Shown here: positions 34,133-43,048 of the stretch, one piece after another
How positions within the stretch are numbered: the first letter of the stretch is position 1
Layout: each line of letters opens with the position of its first letter
From: Caballeronia novacaledonica
GTDB lineage: Bacteria > Pseudomonadota > Gammaproteobacteria > Burkholderiales > Burkholderiaceae
DNA length: 64,000 bases
Direction: 5' to 3'
Assembly (NCBI RefSeq): GCF_900258035.1
Contig: NZ_OGTP01000026.1
Span: 34,363 to 98,362, forward strand
Program-made: the position numbers and the translations under genes
Notes under the pieces: model-generated
Told to the model about the DNA's origin: nothing
Seen by the model: only the letters and a program-made list of their open reading frames with translations
Database searches by the model: none

Positions 34133-36238
34133 GTGCCCCGCAAGACTCCCATTGAGCGGTATCGGAATATAGGGATCAGCGCTCACATCGATGCCGGCAA
34201 GACGACGACTACCGAGCGCATCCTTTTCTACACCGGCGTGACGCACAAGATCGGCGAAGTGCACGACGGCGCGGCCACGATGGACTGGATGGAGCAGGAG
34301 CAGGAACGCGGCATCACGATCACCTCCGCGGCGACGACGGCCTTCTGGAAAGGCATGGCCGGCAACTATCCGGAACACCGCATCAACATCATCGACACGC
34401 CGGGACACGTCGATTTCACGATCGAAGTGGAGCGCTCGATGCGCGTGCTCGACGGCGCCTGCATGGTCTACGACTCGGTCGGCGGCGTGCAGCCGCAATC
34501 GGAAACCGTGTGGCGTCAGGCGAACAAGTACAAGGTGCCGCGCATCGCGTTCGTCAACAAGATGGACCGCGTCGGCGCGGACTTCTTCCGCGTGCAGCGG
34601 CAGATCGGCGAGCGGCTCAAGGGCGTCGCGGTGCCGATCCAGATTCCGATCGGCGCGGAAGAGCATTTTCAGGGCGTCGTCGATCTCGTGAAGATGAAGG
34701 CGATCGTCTGGGACGACGAAAGCCAGGGCATCAAGTTCACTTACGAGGAGATTCCCGACAATCTCAAGGAACTTGCGCACGAATGGCGCGAGAAGATGGT
34801 CGAGGCGGCCGCCGAGTCGAGCGAGGAACTGCTCGAAAAATATCTCGAAGATCACGAGAGCCTGACGGAAGAGGAAATCAAGGCGGCGATCCGCCGCCGC
34901 ACCATCGCCAATGAAATCGTGCCGATGCTGTGCGGCAGCGCATTCAAGAACAAGGGCGTGCAGGCGATGCTCGACGCGGTGATCGACTACCTGCCCTCGC
35001 CCGTCGACGTGCCCGCGATTCTCGGCCACACCGAAGACGACAAGGAAGCGGAACGCCATCCGAGCGACGACGAGCCGTTCTCCGCGCTCGCGTTCAAGAT
35101 CATGACGGACCCGTTCGTCGGCCAGTTGATCTTCTTCCGCACTTATTCGGGCGTCGTGAATTCGGGCGACACGGTCTACAACCCGGTGAAGGAAAAGAAG
35201 GAGCGCCTCGGCCGCATCCTGCAGATGCACGCGAACGAGCGCAAGGAAATCAAGGAAGTGCGCGCGGGCGACATCGCGGCGGCGGTCGGTCTCAAGGAAG
35301 CGACGACCGGCGACACGCTGTGCGATCCGAATCACGTGATCATCCTCGAACGCATGATCTTCCCGGAGCCGGTGATCTCGCAGGCCGTCGAGCCGAAGAC
35401 CAAGGTCGATCAGGAGAAGATGGGCATCGCGCTGAATCGTCTCGCGCAGGAAGATCCGTCGTTTCGCGTGACGAGCGACGAGGAATCCGGCCAGACGATC
35501 ATCTCCGGCATGGGCGAGCTGCACCTCGAAATTCTCGTCGACCGGATGAAGCGCGAGTTCGGCGTCGAGGCGACCGTCGGCAAGCCGCAGGTCGCGTATC
35601 GCGAGACGGTGCGCAACAAGGTCGAGGACGTCGAGGGCAAGTTCGTCAAGCAGTCGGGCGGGCGCGGCCAGTACGGGCACGCGGTGATCGCGCTGGAACC
35701 GGACCCCGGCAAGGGCTACGAGTTCGTCGACCAGATCAAGGGCGGCGTGATTCCGCGAGAATTCATTCCGGCCGTGGACAAGGGCATTCAGGAAACGCTC
35801 AAGGCGGGCGTGCTCGCGGGCTATCCGGTCGTCGACGTGAAAGTGCGGCTGACCTTCGGTTCGTACCACGATGTCGATTCGAACGAAAACGCGTTCCGCA
35901 TGGCCGGCTCCATGGCCTTCAAGGAAGCGATGCGCAAGGCGCGGCCCGTGCTGCTCGAACCGATGATGGCCGTGGAAGTGGAAACGCCCGAGGAATTCAT
36001 GGGCAACGTGATGGGTGATTTGTCCGGCCGGCGCGGGCTCGTGCAGGGCATGGAGGACATCGCGGGCGGCGGCGGCAAGCTCGTGCGCGCGGAAGTGCCG
36101 CTCGCCGAGATGTTCGGCTACTCGACGTCACTGCGTTCGCTGACGCAAGGCCGCGCGACCTACACGATGGAGTTCAAGCACTACGCGGAGACGCCGGCGA
36201 ACGTGTCCGAGGCGATCATCAACTCGAAAGCGAAATAA
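34133..36238 (+). CDS. fusA: elongation factor G, stand-alone copy
   Basis: 701-residue translation GTPase. G1 is AHIDAGKTTTTERIL, the switch I/G2 region is EQERGITITSAATT, G3 is DTPGHVDFTIEV, G4 is NKMD; domains II-V follow in full, with GGRGQYGHAVI and SGRRGLVQGMED. It catalyses ribosome translocation and, with RRF, recycling. The start is a GTG (PRKTPIERYRNIG) with AGGAGG five bases ahead, where the str-operon copy normally reads MARKTPIERYRN. It is not accompanied by rpsL, rpsG or tuf, so it is probably a second, separate EF-G gene; Burkholderia genomes often have two. All catalytic motifs are intact, so it should be active. Confidence 0.93.
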   Translation: MPRKTPIERYRNIGISAHIDAGKTTTTERILFYTGVTHKIGEVHDGAATMDWMEQEQERGITITSAATTAFWKGMAGNYPEHRINIIDTPGHVDFTIEVERSMRVLDGACMVYDSVGGVQPQSETVWRQANKYKVPRIAFVNKMDRVGADFFRVQRQIGERLKGVAVPIQIPIGAEEHFQGVVDLVKMKAIVWDDESQGIKFTYEEIPDNLKELAHEWREKMVEAAAESSEELLEKYLEDHESLTEEEIKAAIRRRTIANEIVPMLCGSAFKNKGVQAMLDAVIDYLPSPVDVPAILGHTEDDKEAERHPSDDEPFSALAFKIMTDPFVGQLIFFRTYSGVVNSGDTVYNPVKEKKERLGRILQMHANERKEIKEVRAGDIAAAVGLKEATTGDTLCDPNHVIILERMIFPEPVISQAVEPKTKVDQEKMGIALNRLAQEDPSFRVTSDEESGQTIISGMGELHLEILVDRMKREFGVEATVGKPQVAYRETVRNKVEDVEGKFVKQSGGRGQYGHAVIALEPDPGKGYEFVDQIKGGVIPREFIPAVDKGIQETLKAGVLAGYPVVDVKVRLTFGSYHDVDSNENAFRMAGSMAFKEAMRKARPVLLEPMMAVEVETPEEFMGNVMGDLSGRRGLVQGMEDIAGGGGKLVRAEVPLAEMFGYSTSLRSLTQGRATYTMEFKHYAETPANVSEAIINSKAK

Positions 36239-36328
36239 TCGCGATCGAACCGTGTAGTATCGGAAGTCCGTTGCTCGCTCTGTTGGTGGCGGCAACGGAT
36301 TTTCCTTATCCGCAGACGATAAACGCAA

Positions 36329-36811
36329 ATGAGCGACGCACATCAGCACATCGATTGGCGCGAACACGGCGTCAAGGTCATCAAGGGCGATCAGCTCGAC
36401 ACCAACACCCCGCAGACGCCGGGCATGAACCGCGCGGCCGCCATCAACGCGGCGCGCGTCGGCGCGCAAAAAATCTGGGCCGGCACGGTCACGATCCATC
36501 CGAATGCGAAGACGGGCGCGCATCATCACGGCGCGCTCGAGAGCGTCATCTATGTCGTGCGCGGTCAGGCGCGCATGCGCTGGGGCGAGCATCTCGAATT
36601 CACCGCCGAGGCCGGTCCCGGCGATTTCATTTTCGTGCCGCCCTACGTGCCGCACCAGGAAATCAACGCCAGCACCGACGATCCGCTCGAATGCGTGCTC
36701 GTGCGCAGCGACAACGAAGCCGTGGTGGTGAATCTCAACATCGATGCCGTGGAAAAGCCCGAGGAAGTCTACTGGGTCGATCCGATTCACAAGCATCCGC
36801 ACGATCACTGA
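36329..36811 (+). CDS. cupin domain protein
   Basis: 160-residue single-domain cupin. Motif 1 is PNAKTGAHHHGALESVIYVVRG with metal-ligand histidines and glutamate; motif 2 is GPGDFIFVPPYVPHQEINAS with the last histidine ligand. A metal-dependent enzyme or ligand-binding role is possible; the substrate cannot be told. It begins 90 bases after fusA and lies 136 bases ahead of a peptide ABC transporter operon; the spacing does not prove a shared transcript. Confidence 0.85.
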   Translation: MSDAHQHIDWREHGVKVIKGDQLDTNTPQTPGMNRAAAINAARVGAQKIWAGTVTIHPNAKTGAHHHGALESVIYVVRGQARMRWGEHLEFTAEAGPGDFIFVPPYVPHQEINASTDDPLECVLVRSDNEAVVVNLNIDAVEKPEEVYWVDPIHKHPHDH

Positions 36812-36947
36812 AGCGGGCGAAGGACGCGCAACGGAAATGCGGCGCGTTACTTGCTATCACCGCCTGAATGCGCCACGTATCGGCGCGGTCGAGCCGTACG
36901 CGCGTGGGCGGCGGCGGGCAAGCACAACTACAACGGAAAAACACACG

Positions 36948-38609
36948 ATGAAAAAACCTTCGACCGACGCGCATCTCCTCGACCTCGCCCGCCCGCACGC
37001 GGGCGAACTGGGCAATCACGCGATCGACGAGTTCATGGCCGGGCGCCTCACGCGCCGCGAGTTGCTGCGCCATGCGAGCATGCTCGGCGTGGCGCTGTCG
37101 GCGGGCGGCCTCCTCGGCATGCCCGGCGCACGCGCGCAAGGCACGGGCAAGCCGGGCGGCACGATCCGCGTCGCGCATCTGACGCCCGCGGGCGCCGTCG
37201 ATCCGCTCACCGTCACCGACGCATCCGGTCTCGCGCTCATCAATCAGACGGGCGAATTCCTCATCGACGACGACAGCGAACATCTGACGCTCAAGCCCGC
37301 GCTCGCGTTGTCGTGGTCGTCGAATGCGAAGGGCGACGTGTGGACCTTCAAGCTGCGCCCGAACGTGAAGTTCCACGACGGCCAGCCGATGACCGCGAAA
37401 GACGTCGTCGCGACGTTCAACCGCCTGTCCGACCCGGGCGCGGGCTCGGCGGCGTTGTCGGTGTTGAAGGGCGTGCTGTCGAAGGATTCGGCGAAGGCCG
37501 TCGACGATCACACCGTCGAATTCCATCTCGACGCGCCCAACGGCAATTTCCCGTATTACGTGTCCTCGGACACCTATAACGCGGTAATTCTGCCGGCCAA
37601 TTTCACCGGACCGTACGAGAAAACCTTCATGGGCACGGGCGCGCTGAAGCTCGAAAAGTACACGCCGAAGGTCGGCGCGTCGTTCGTGCGCAATCCCGAC
37701 TACTGGGGCGAGAAGTCGCTGCCCGATCGCGTGACGTTCTCCTTCTACGCCGATCAGCAGGCGCAACTTCTCGCGATGCAAGGCCGCCAGGCCGACGTGA
37801 TGGGCGACTTCACCGTGCAGGGCGGCGTCTCGATACTCACGAATCCGCAGTTCAAGGTGCTCGGCACGAAGTCGAGCTCGCACCGGCAGATTCACATGCG
37901 CTGCGACATGGCGCCGTTCAAGGACAAACGCGTGCGCCAGGCGCTCGCGCTCGCGATCGATCGCGAAGTCATCGTGAAGGGGCTGTTCCGCGGGCGCGCG
38001 ACCGTCGGCAACGACAGCCCGTTCGCGCCGGTGTTTCCGTCGAGCGATCTCGCGGTGCCGCAGCGCAAGATCGACATCGCGCAAGCCAGGAAATTGATGA
38101 GCGAAGCCGGCGTCGCGAACGGCTTCGACGTCACGCTCACGACGGAAAAATACATGGAGATTCCCGATCTCGCGGTCGTCGTGCAGAACGCGGCGAAGGC
38201 GATCGGCATTCGCATCCAGTTGAAGGTCGAAAGCCAGGATCTGTATTACGGCTCGGGCACGTTCGGCAAGTCGGACTGGCTGGATTCGCCGCTCGGCATC
38301 ACGGATTACGGGCATCGCGGCGTGCCGAACGTGTTCCTCAACGCGCCCTTGACGAGCGCGGGCACCTGGAACGCGGCGCACTTCAGGAATCCGGAATACG
38401 ACAAGCTCGTCGCGCAGTTCGTCGCGGCGCTCGACGTCGCGTCGCAGAAAAAGCTCTCCGGGCAGATCCAGCGCCTGTTGCTCGACGAAACGCCGGTCGT
38501 GATTCCCTACTTCTACGACCAGTTGATCGTCACGCGCGCGAACGTTTCGGGCGTGCGCTTCAACGCGATCTCGCAGATGTGGTTCGACCGCGCGACGGTA
38601 TCGGCGTAA
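36948..38609 (+). CDS. ABC transporter substrate-binding protein, family 5 (dipeptide/oligopeptide type)
   Basis: 553-residue SBP_bac_5 protein. The N-terminus carries a long polar stretch, then TRRELLRHASMLGVALSAGGLL at about 35-56 and AGARAQ-like cleavage site, a twin-arginine-like signal. The mature part has FKLRPNVKFHDGQPMTAKDVVATFNRL, VFLNAPLTSAGTWNAAHFRNPEYDKLVAQF and LLLDETPVVIPYFYDQLIV, hallmarks of DppA/OppA-type lobes. It binds the substrate (peptide, opine, nickel or sugar derivative; not determinable) for the three following genes, which are packed without gaps. Confidence 0.88.
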   Translation: MKKPSTDAHLLDLARPHAGELGNHAIDEFMAGRLTRRELLRHASMLGVALSAGGLLGMPGARAQGTGKPGGTIRVAHLTPAGAVDPLTVTDASGLALINQTGEFLIDDDSEHLTLKPALALSWSSNAKGDVWTFKLRPNVKFHDGQPMTAKDVVATFNRLSDPGAGSAALSVLKGVLSKDSAKAVDDHTVEFHLDAPNGNFPYYVSSDTYNAVILPANFTGPYEKTFMGTGALKLEKYTPKVGASFVRNPDYWGEKSLPDRVTFSFYADQQAQLLAMQGRQADVMGDFTVQGGVSILTNPQFKVLGTKSSSHRQIHMRCDMAPFKDKRVRQALALAIDREVIVKGLFRGRATVGNDSPFAPVFPSSDLAVPQRKIDIAQARKLMSEAGVANGFDVTLTTEKYMEIPDLAVVVQNAAKAIGIRIQLKVESQDLYYGSGTFGKSDWLDSPLGITDYGHRGVPNVFLNAPLTSAGTWNAAHFRNPEYDKLVAQFVAALDVASQKKLSGQIQRLLLDETPVVIPYFYDQLIVTRANVSGVRFNAISQMWFDRATVSA

Positions 38610-39617
38610 ATGAGCACGATCACACCGACGGCGCACGTCGCCGACTTCGCCAAGGTGAAACGCATCGTGCGCTTTATCGGCGTGCGGCTGCTGCTCGCGC
38701 TCGTCACGCTCTGGCTTCTGTCGATGATCGTCTTCGCGGGCGGCCAGCTCCTGCCCGGCGACGTCGGCCGCGCGATCCTCGGCCCGCTCGCCGATGCGCG
38801 CGCCGTCGCGGCGCTCAATCATCAGCTCGGCGTCGACCGGCCGCTGCTCACGCAGTATTCGAGCTGGATCGGCCATTTCCTGCGCGGCGACATGGGCGAG
38901 TCGTATGCGTTTCGCGCGCCGGTCGCGCCGTTCATCGGCAACGCGCTGTGGAACTCGGCGAAGCTCGGCGCGCTCGCGTTCGTCGTCGTGGTGCCGCTCG
39001 GCATCGCGGGCGGCGTGTACGCGGCGCTGCATGCCGGACGATGGATCGATCGCGTCATCAGCATCGGCGGGCTGACGGCGACGGTCGTGCCGGAATTCGT
39101 CTCGTCGATCGTGCTGATCCTGATCTTCGGCGTGTGGCTGCAATGGCTGCCGATCGAAGCGACCGCGCCCGCCGGCGCCGGCTTCTTCACGCAACTGGCG
39201 CATCTGGTTTTGCCGGTGCTGCCGCTCGTGTTCGTGTTCTTCGGCTATATCGCGCGGATGGCGCGCGCGGGCACCGTCGAAGCGCTCGACGCCGACTACA
39301 CGCGCACCGCGATCCTCAAGGGCTTGCCGCAGCGCGTCGTGATTCTTCGCCACGTGCTGCGCAACGCGCTGCTGCCGACCGTCACCGTCGCCGCGACGCA
39401 GCTCGGCTACATGATCGGCGGGCTGGTCGTCGTGGAGACGCTGTTCCACTATCAGGGCATCGGCTCGCTGATCTACACCGCCGCGCAAGGCAAGGACTTT
39501 CCGATGCTCGAAGCGGGCGTGCTGACCATCGGCGTGATCTATACGGCGGCGAACCTGATCGCGGATGCGCTCTACGTCGTGCTCAATCCGCGTCTGCGCA
39601 CGGGTGACGCGAAATGA
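38610..39617 (+). CDS. ABC transporter permease, DppB/OppB type
   Basis: 335-residue inner-membrane permease with about six helices. N-terminal LLLALVTLWLLSMIVFAGGQLLPGD and LGVDRPLLTQYSSWIGHFLRGDMGESYAF are DppB hallmarks, and the EAA loop is ARAGTVEALDADYTRTAILKGL. The ATG directly abuts the binding-protein stop codon, and the end overlaps the next permease by four bases. Confidence 0.92.
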   Translation: MSTITPTAHVADFAKVKRIVRFIGVRLLLALVTLWLLSMIVFAGGQLLPGDVGRAILGPLADARAVAALNHQLGVDRPLLTQYSSWIGHFLRGDMGESYAFRAPVAPFIGNALWNSAKLGALAFVVVVPLGIAGGVYAALHAGRWIDRVISIGGLTATVVPEFVSSIVLILIFGVWLQWLPIEATAPAGAGFFTQLAHLVLPVLPLVFVFFGYIARMARAGTVEALDADYTRTAILKGLPQRVVILRHVLRNALLPTVTVAATQLGYMIGGLVVVETLFHYQGIGSLIYTAAQGKDFPMLEAGVLTIGVIYTAANLIADALYVVLNPRLRTGDAK

Positions 39618-40471
39618 GCACGGCGGCCGCTGTTCCGGCGAAACCGCGCCGCTTCGAAGCGCTCGGCGCGCTCTCGCGCTCGCTCACGTTCGACCTGGGC
39701 GTGCTGATCCTGCTCTTCTGGGTGCTGTGCGCGCTCTTCGGCCACTGGCTCGTGCCGCACGATCCCTACGCGTCCGATCCGCTCAACTCGCTCGTCGCGC
39801 CTTCCGGCGATCACTGGTTCGGCACCGATCAGCTCGGCCGCGACGTGTTCGCGCGCGTGATCGTCGGCTCGCGCGACATCCTGACCATCGCGCCGCTGGC
39901 GACCTTGCTCGGCACCGCGGCGGGCACGGCGATCGGCCTTGTCGTCGGCTATTTCGACGGCTGGGTCGATGCCGTCATCGGGCGCGTGATCGATGCGCTG
40001 CTGGCGTTGCCGCTCGTGATCGTCGCGCTGCTCGCGCTGGCGGCCGTCGGCGCGAGCAACACGACGGTGATTCTCGTCATCGGCCTGACGTTCGCGCCGA
40101 TCACCGCGCGCACCGTTCGCGCAGCCGTGCTGAGCGAGCGCCATCTGGACTACGTGCTGGCGGCGCAGTTGCGCGGCGAGAACGCGCTCTACATCATGTT
40201 CGCGGAGATTTTGCCGAACGTGCTGCCGCCGATCATCGTCGAGGCGACCGTGCGTCTCGGCTACGCGATCTTCGCCGTCGCGACGCTCTCGTTCCTCGGC
40301 TTCGGCATCCAGCCGCCCTCGGCCGACTGGGGCCTCGCGCTGTCCGAAAGCTACACGCTGATGGCGGGCGGCGCGTGGTGGACCGTCGTTTTCGATGCCG
40401 CCGCGATCGCGTCGCTGGTCGTCGCGGTGAATCTCGTCGCCGATGCCGTGCAAGGAGTGCTCGACCGATGA
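39614..40471 (+). CDS. ABC transporter permease, DppC/OppC type
   Basis: 285-residue second permease. LVPHDPYASDPLNSLVAPSGDHWFGTDQLGRDVFARVIVGSRDIL (in part) is the conserved DppC N-terminus, and VLAAQLRGENALYIMFAEILPNVLPPIIVEA the coupling loop. Overlaps both neighbours by ATGA junctions, so translation is coupled throughout the unit. Confidence 0.92.
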   Translation: MSTAAAVPAKPRRFEALGALSRSLTFDLGVLILLFWVLCALFGHWLVPHDPYASDPLNSLVAPSGDHWFGTDQLGRDVFARVIVGSRDILTIAPLATLLGTAAGTAIGLVVGYFDGWVDAVIGRVIDALLALPLVIVALLALAAVGASNTTVILVIGLTFAPITARTVRAAVLSERHLDYVLAAQLRGENALYIMFAEILPNVLPPIIVEATVRLGYAIFAVATLSFLGFGIQPPSADWGLALSESYTLMAGGAWWTVVFDAAAIASLVVAVNLVADAVQGVLDR

Positions 40472-42537
40472 ACGGACCGCCGCCATCGGCTTTCCCCACT
40501 TTCGGCGCCGCGAAAGGCGACCAGACGGACGCGCTCACCATCGTCGGGCTCACCGTGGCGTACCGCTCGCGCGGGCGCGAGCGCGAAGTGCTGCAGGACG
40601 TCACGTTGCGCGTGAGGCGCGGCGAGGCGTATGGGCTCGTCGGCGAATCGGGCTGCGGCAAGTCGACCGCCGCGCTCGCGGTGCTACGCTACCTGCCGCG
40701 CAACGGACGCGTGAAGGCGGGCCGCATTTCGATCGCCGGGCGCGACGTCGCATCGCTCGACGCCGACGCGCTGCGCGGCATGCGCGCCAATGCCGTGTCG
40801 ATGGTCTATCAGGATCCGGGGCGCGCGCTGAATCCGTCGCTCACGATCGCCCGGCAAGTCTCCGAGGCGTTCGAAGTCACGGGCGCATCCGCCGACGAAG
40901 CGCTGTCCCGCACCGCCGACATGCTCAGGCGCGTGCGCATCGCGTCGCCCGAACGCGTGATGGAGAGTTATCCGCATCAGTTGTCGGGCGGGATGCAGCA
41001 GCGCGTGGTGATCGCGATGGCGCTCGCGTGCAATCCCGAACTGCTGATTCTCGACGAACCCACCACCGGTCTCGACGCCACCGTCGAAGCCGAAGTGCTC
41101 GATCTCATCGCGCAGTTGCGCGCGGAGTTGGGCACGGCCGTGCTCTTCATCAGCCACAACCTCGCGGTGATCGGGCGCATGTGCGATCGCGTCGGCGTGT
41201 TGTACGCGGGCAAGCTCGTCGAGGAAGGCACGGCCGCCGACGTGTTCGCCAAGCCGCGGCATCCGTACACGGTCGGCCTGTTGCGCTGCCTGCCGCTCGA
41301 AGGCCGCAGCAAGGAAAACGGGCGCCTCGATACGATTCCCGGCTCGCTGCCGCTGCCGGGATCGATCACGCAGGGCTGCATCTTCGCGCCGCGCTGCAAG
41401 CTCGCCGACGAGCGCTGTCTCAAGGACGCGCCGCCGCCCTACCGCATCGCGGCGGCGCACGGCGACCAGATGGCGCGCTGCCACTATCACGAACGCGCAC
41501 AAACGCTGCCGCGCTCGGCCGACGAAACGCCGGTGCACGTCGCGAATGGCGAAGATCAGCCGCTCGCGCTCTCCGCGCGCAATCTCTCGAAGACCTTCCG
41601 CGTCGGCGATGAAGAAGTGCGCGCCGTCCACGACGTCTCGCTCGATCTCGTGCAAGGCGAAACGCTCGGGCTCGTCGGCGAATCGGGCAGCGGCAAGACG
41701 ACGCTCGCGAAGCTCCTGCTCGGGCTCGTGTCGCCCGATAAAGGCGCGTCGCTCGAACTCGACGGCGCGGCGTTGCCCGAGCGCGTGACCCAGCGCAGCG
41801 AAGAACAGGTGAAGTCGCTGCAGATCGTGTTCCAGAATCCGGATTCCGCGCTGAACCGCGCGCATTCCGTGCGGCGGCTGATCGCGCGTTCACTGTCGAA
41901 GCTCGCGGCACTGCACGGCGAGGCGAAGGAACAGCGCCTGCACATGCTGACCGAAGCCGTGCGTCTGCCGGCGCGTTATCTCGGCTCGCGCACGCGGCAG
42001 TTGTCGGGCGGACTGAAGCAGCGCGTCGCGATCGCACGCGCGTTCGCGGGCGATCCGCGCGTCGTGGTCTGCGACGAGCCGACGTCCGCGCTCGACGTCT
42101 CCGTGCAGGCCGCGATCCTCAATCTGCTCGCGGATTTGCAGCGCGAGCGGCGCGTGAGCTACGTGTTCATCTCGCACGATCTGCATGTCGTGCGTTATCT
42201 GTCGGACCGCATCGCGGTGCTGTATCTCGGGCGCATCATGGAGATCGGGCGCGCCGCCGCGGTCTTCGACGGCCCGCAGCATCCGTACACCGAAGCGTTG
42301 CTGTCGTCGGTGCCGTCGATCGACGGAACGCACGCGAAGCGCATCCGGCTGTCGGGCGAGCTGCCGAGCGCGGCGAATCCGCCTTCGGGCTGCGTGTTCC
42401 ATACGCGCTGCCCGCGCAAGATCGGCGCGATCTGCGAAACCGAAACGCCGCCGTGCCGCGACGCGGGCGACGCGCACGCGATCCATTGCCACATTCCCGT
42501 CGACGAATTGCGCGCGTTGCAGCGTCAGGAGCGGTGA
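40468..42537 (+). CDS. fused double ATP-binding subunit of a peptide-type ABC transporter (DppD-DppF fusion)
   Basis: 689-residue protein with two complete ABC domains in tandem. Domain 1: Walker A GESGCGKSTAALAVL, signature LSGGMQQRVVIAMAL, Walker B LLILDEPTTGLD, oligopeptide-type C-terminal cysteines in GCIFAPRCKLADERC. Domain 2: Walker A GESGSGKTTLAKLLL, signature LSGGLKQRVAIARAF, Walker B VVVCDEPTSALD, then GCVFHTRCPRKIGAIC. The paired cysteine motifs fit the iron-sulfur region noted in DppD-type ATPases. The one protein replaces the usual D and F subunits, as in GsiA and YejF. It completes the operon. Confidence 0.92.
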   Translation: MNGPPPSAFPTFGAAKGDQTDALTIVGLTVAYRSRGREREVLQDVTLRVRRGEAYGLVGESGCGKSTAALAVLRYLPRNGRVKAGRISIAGRDVASLDADALRGMRANAVSMVYQDPGRALNPSLTIARQVSEAFEVTGASADEALSRTADMLRRVRIASPERVMESYPHQLSGGMQQRVVIAMALACNPELLILDEPTTGLDATVEAEVLDLIAQLRAELGTAVLFISHNLAVIGRMCDRVGVLYAGKLVEEGTAADVFAKPRHPYTVGLLRCLPLEGRSKENGRLDTIPGSLPLPGSITQGCIFAPRCKLADERCLKDAPPPYRIAAAHGDQMARCHYHERAQTLPRSADETPVHVANGEDQPLALSARNLSKTFRVGDEEVRAVHDVSLDLVQGETLGLVGESGSGKTTLAKLLLGLVSPDKGASLELDGAALPERVTQRSEEQVKSLQIVFQNPDSALNRAHSVRRLIARSLSKLAALHGEAKEQRLHMLTEAVRLPARYLGSRTRQLSGGLKQRVAIARAFAGDPRVVVCDEPTSALDVSVQAAILNLLADLQRERRVSYVFISHDLHVVRYLSDRIAVLYLGRIMEIGRAAAVFDGPQHPYTEALLSSVPSIDGTHAKRIRLSGELPSAANPPSGCVFHTRCPRKIGAICETETPPCRDAGDAHAIHCHIPVDELRALQRQER

Positions 42538-42616
42538 ACGGGGCATTCATCGGAACCAAAGCGGCTTCCCGCGTCTCTCATCGGTTCGATGTTCAACAAC
42601 AACGAGGATTCAACCG

Positions 42617-43036
42617 ATGAAACCCGCCCTTTCCGTCGCGCTCTGTGCATTCACCCTGAGCGCCGCGATGGCCGCGCAGGCGCAAACCGCGCCGCCGGCG
42701 CCCACGCCCGGCGCCGCCGATCCCACCTTCTCCGCCTACGCGCTCGCGCAGCAATGCGCCGCCAAGTCCGACAACACCGCGCAAGGCCAGTGCGTGGGCG
42801 CGGTGCGCGGCATCGTGCGCGGTTATCAGTATGGCGTGCTATTCCTGTCGCAGCGCGTCTCGCTGCCGGTCGACGAGACCAAGCGCGTGTCGCTGTGCCT
42901 GACGGACACGAAGGTATCGTCGATCGTCGATGACTTCATCGCCGACGCGAAGCAGGTCAACGAAGCGGATCTCAGGCGCACGCCCGCGGAAGTCGCCGTG
43001 CTCGGCTCGGTGCATGCGCATCACGCGTGTTCCTGA
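42617..43036 (+). CDS. Rap1a/Tai-like periplasmic protein
   Basis: 139 residues with a signal peptide (MKPALSVALCAFTLSAAMAAQAQ). The mature part has the layout of Rap1a/Tai immunity proteins: LAQQCAAKSDNTAQGQCVGAVRGIVRGYQYG, then CLTDTKVSSIVDDFIADAK, and a final C near the end, four cysteines in all. Rap1a neutralises a type VI secretion amidase in Serratia, but many members lie far from any secretion locus and have unknown roles. No effector or T6SS gene is nearby. The assignment rests on pattern only. Confidence 0.55.
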   Translation: MKPALSVALCAFTLSAAMAAQAQTAPPAPTPGAADPTFSAYALAQQCAAKSDNTAQGQCVGAVRGIVRGYQYGVLFLSQRVSLPVDETKRVSLCLTDTKVSSIVDDFIADAKQVNEADLRRTPAEVAVLGSVHAHHACS

Positions 43037-43048
43037 TCCGGCGCGGCA

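Noticed and set aside
36735..39488. 917-codon minus-strand frame opposite the peptide ABC operon
   Set aside because: Arginine/histidine-rich shadow; the plus strand encodes the binding protein and permease with family motifs.
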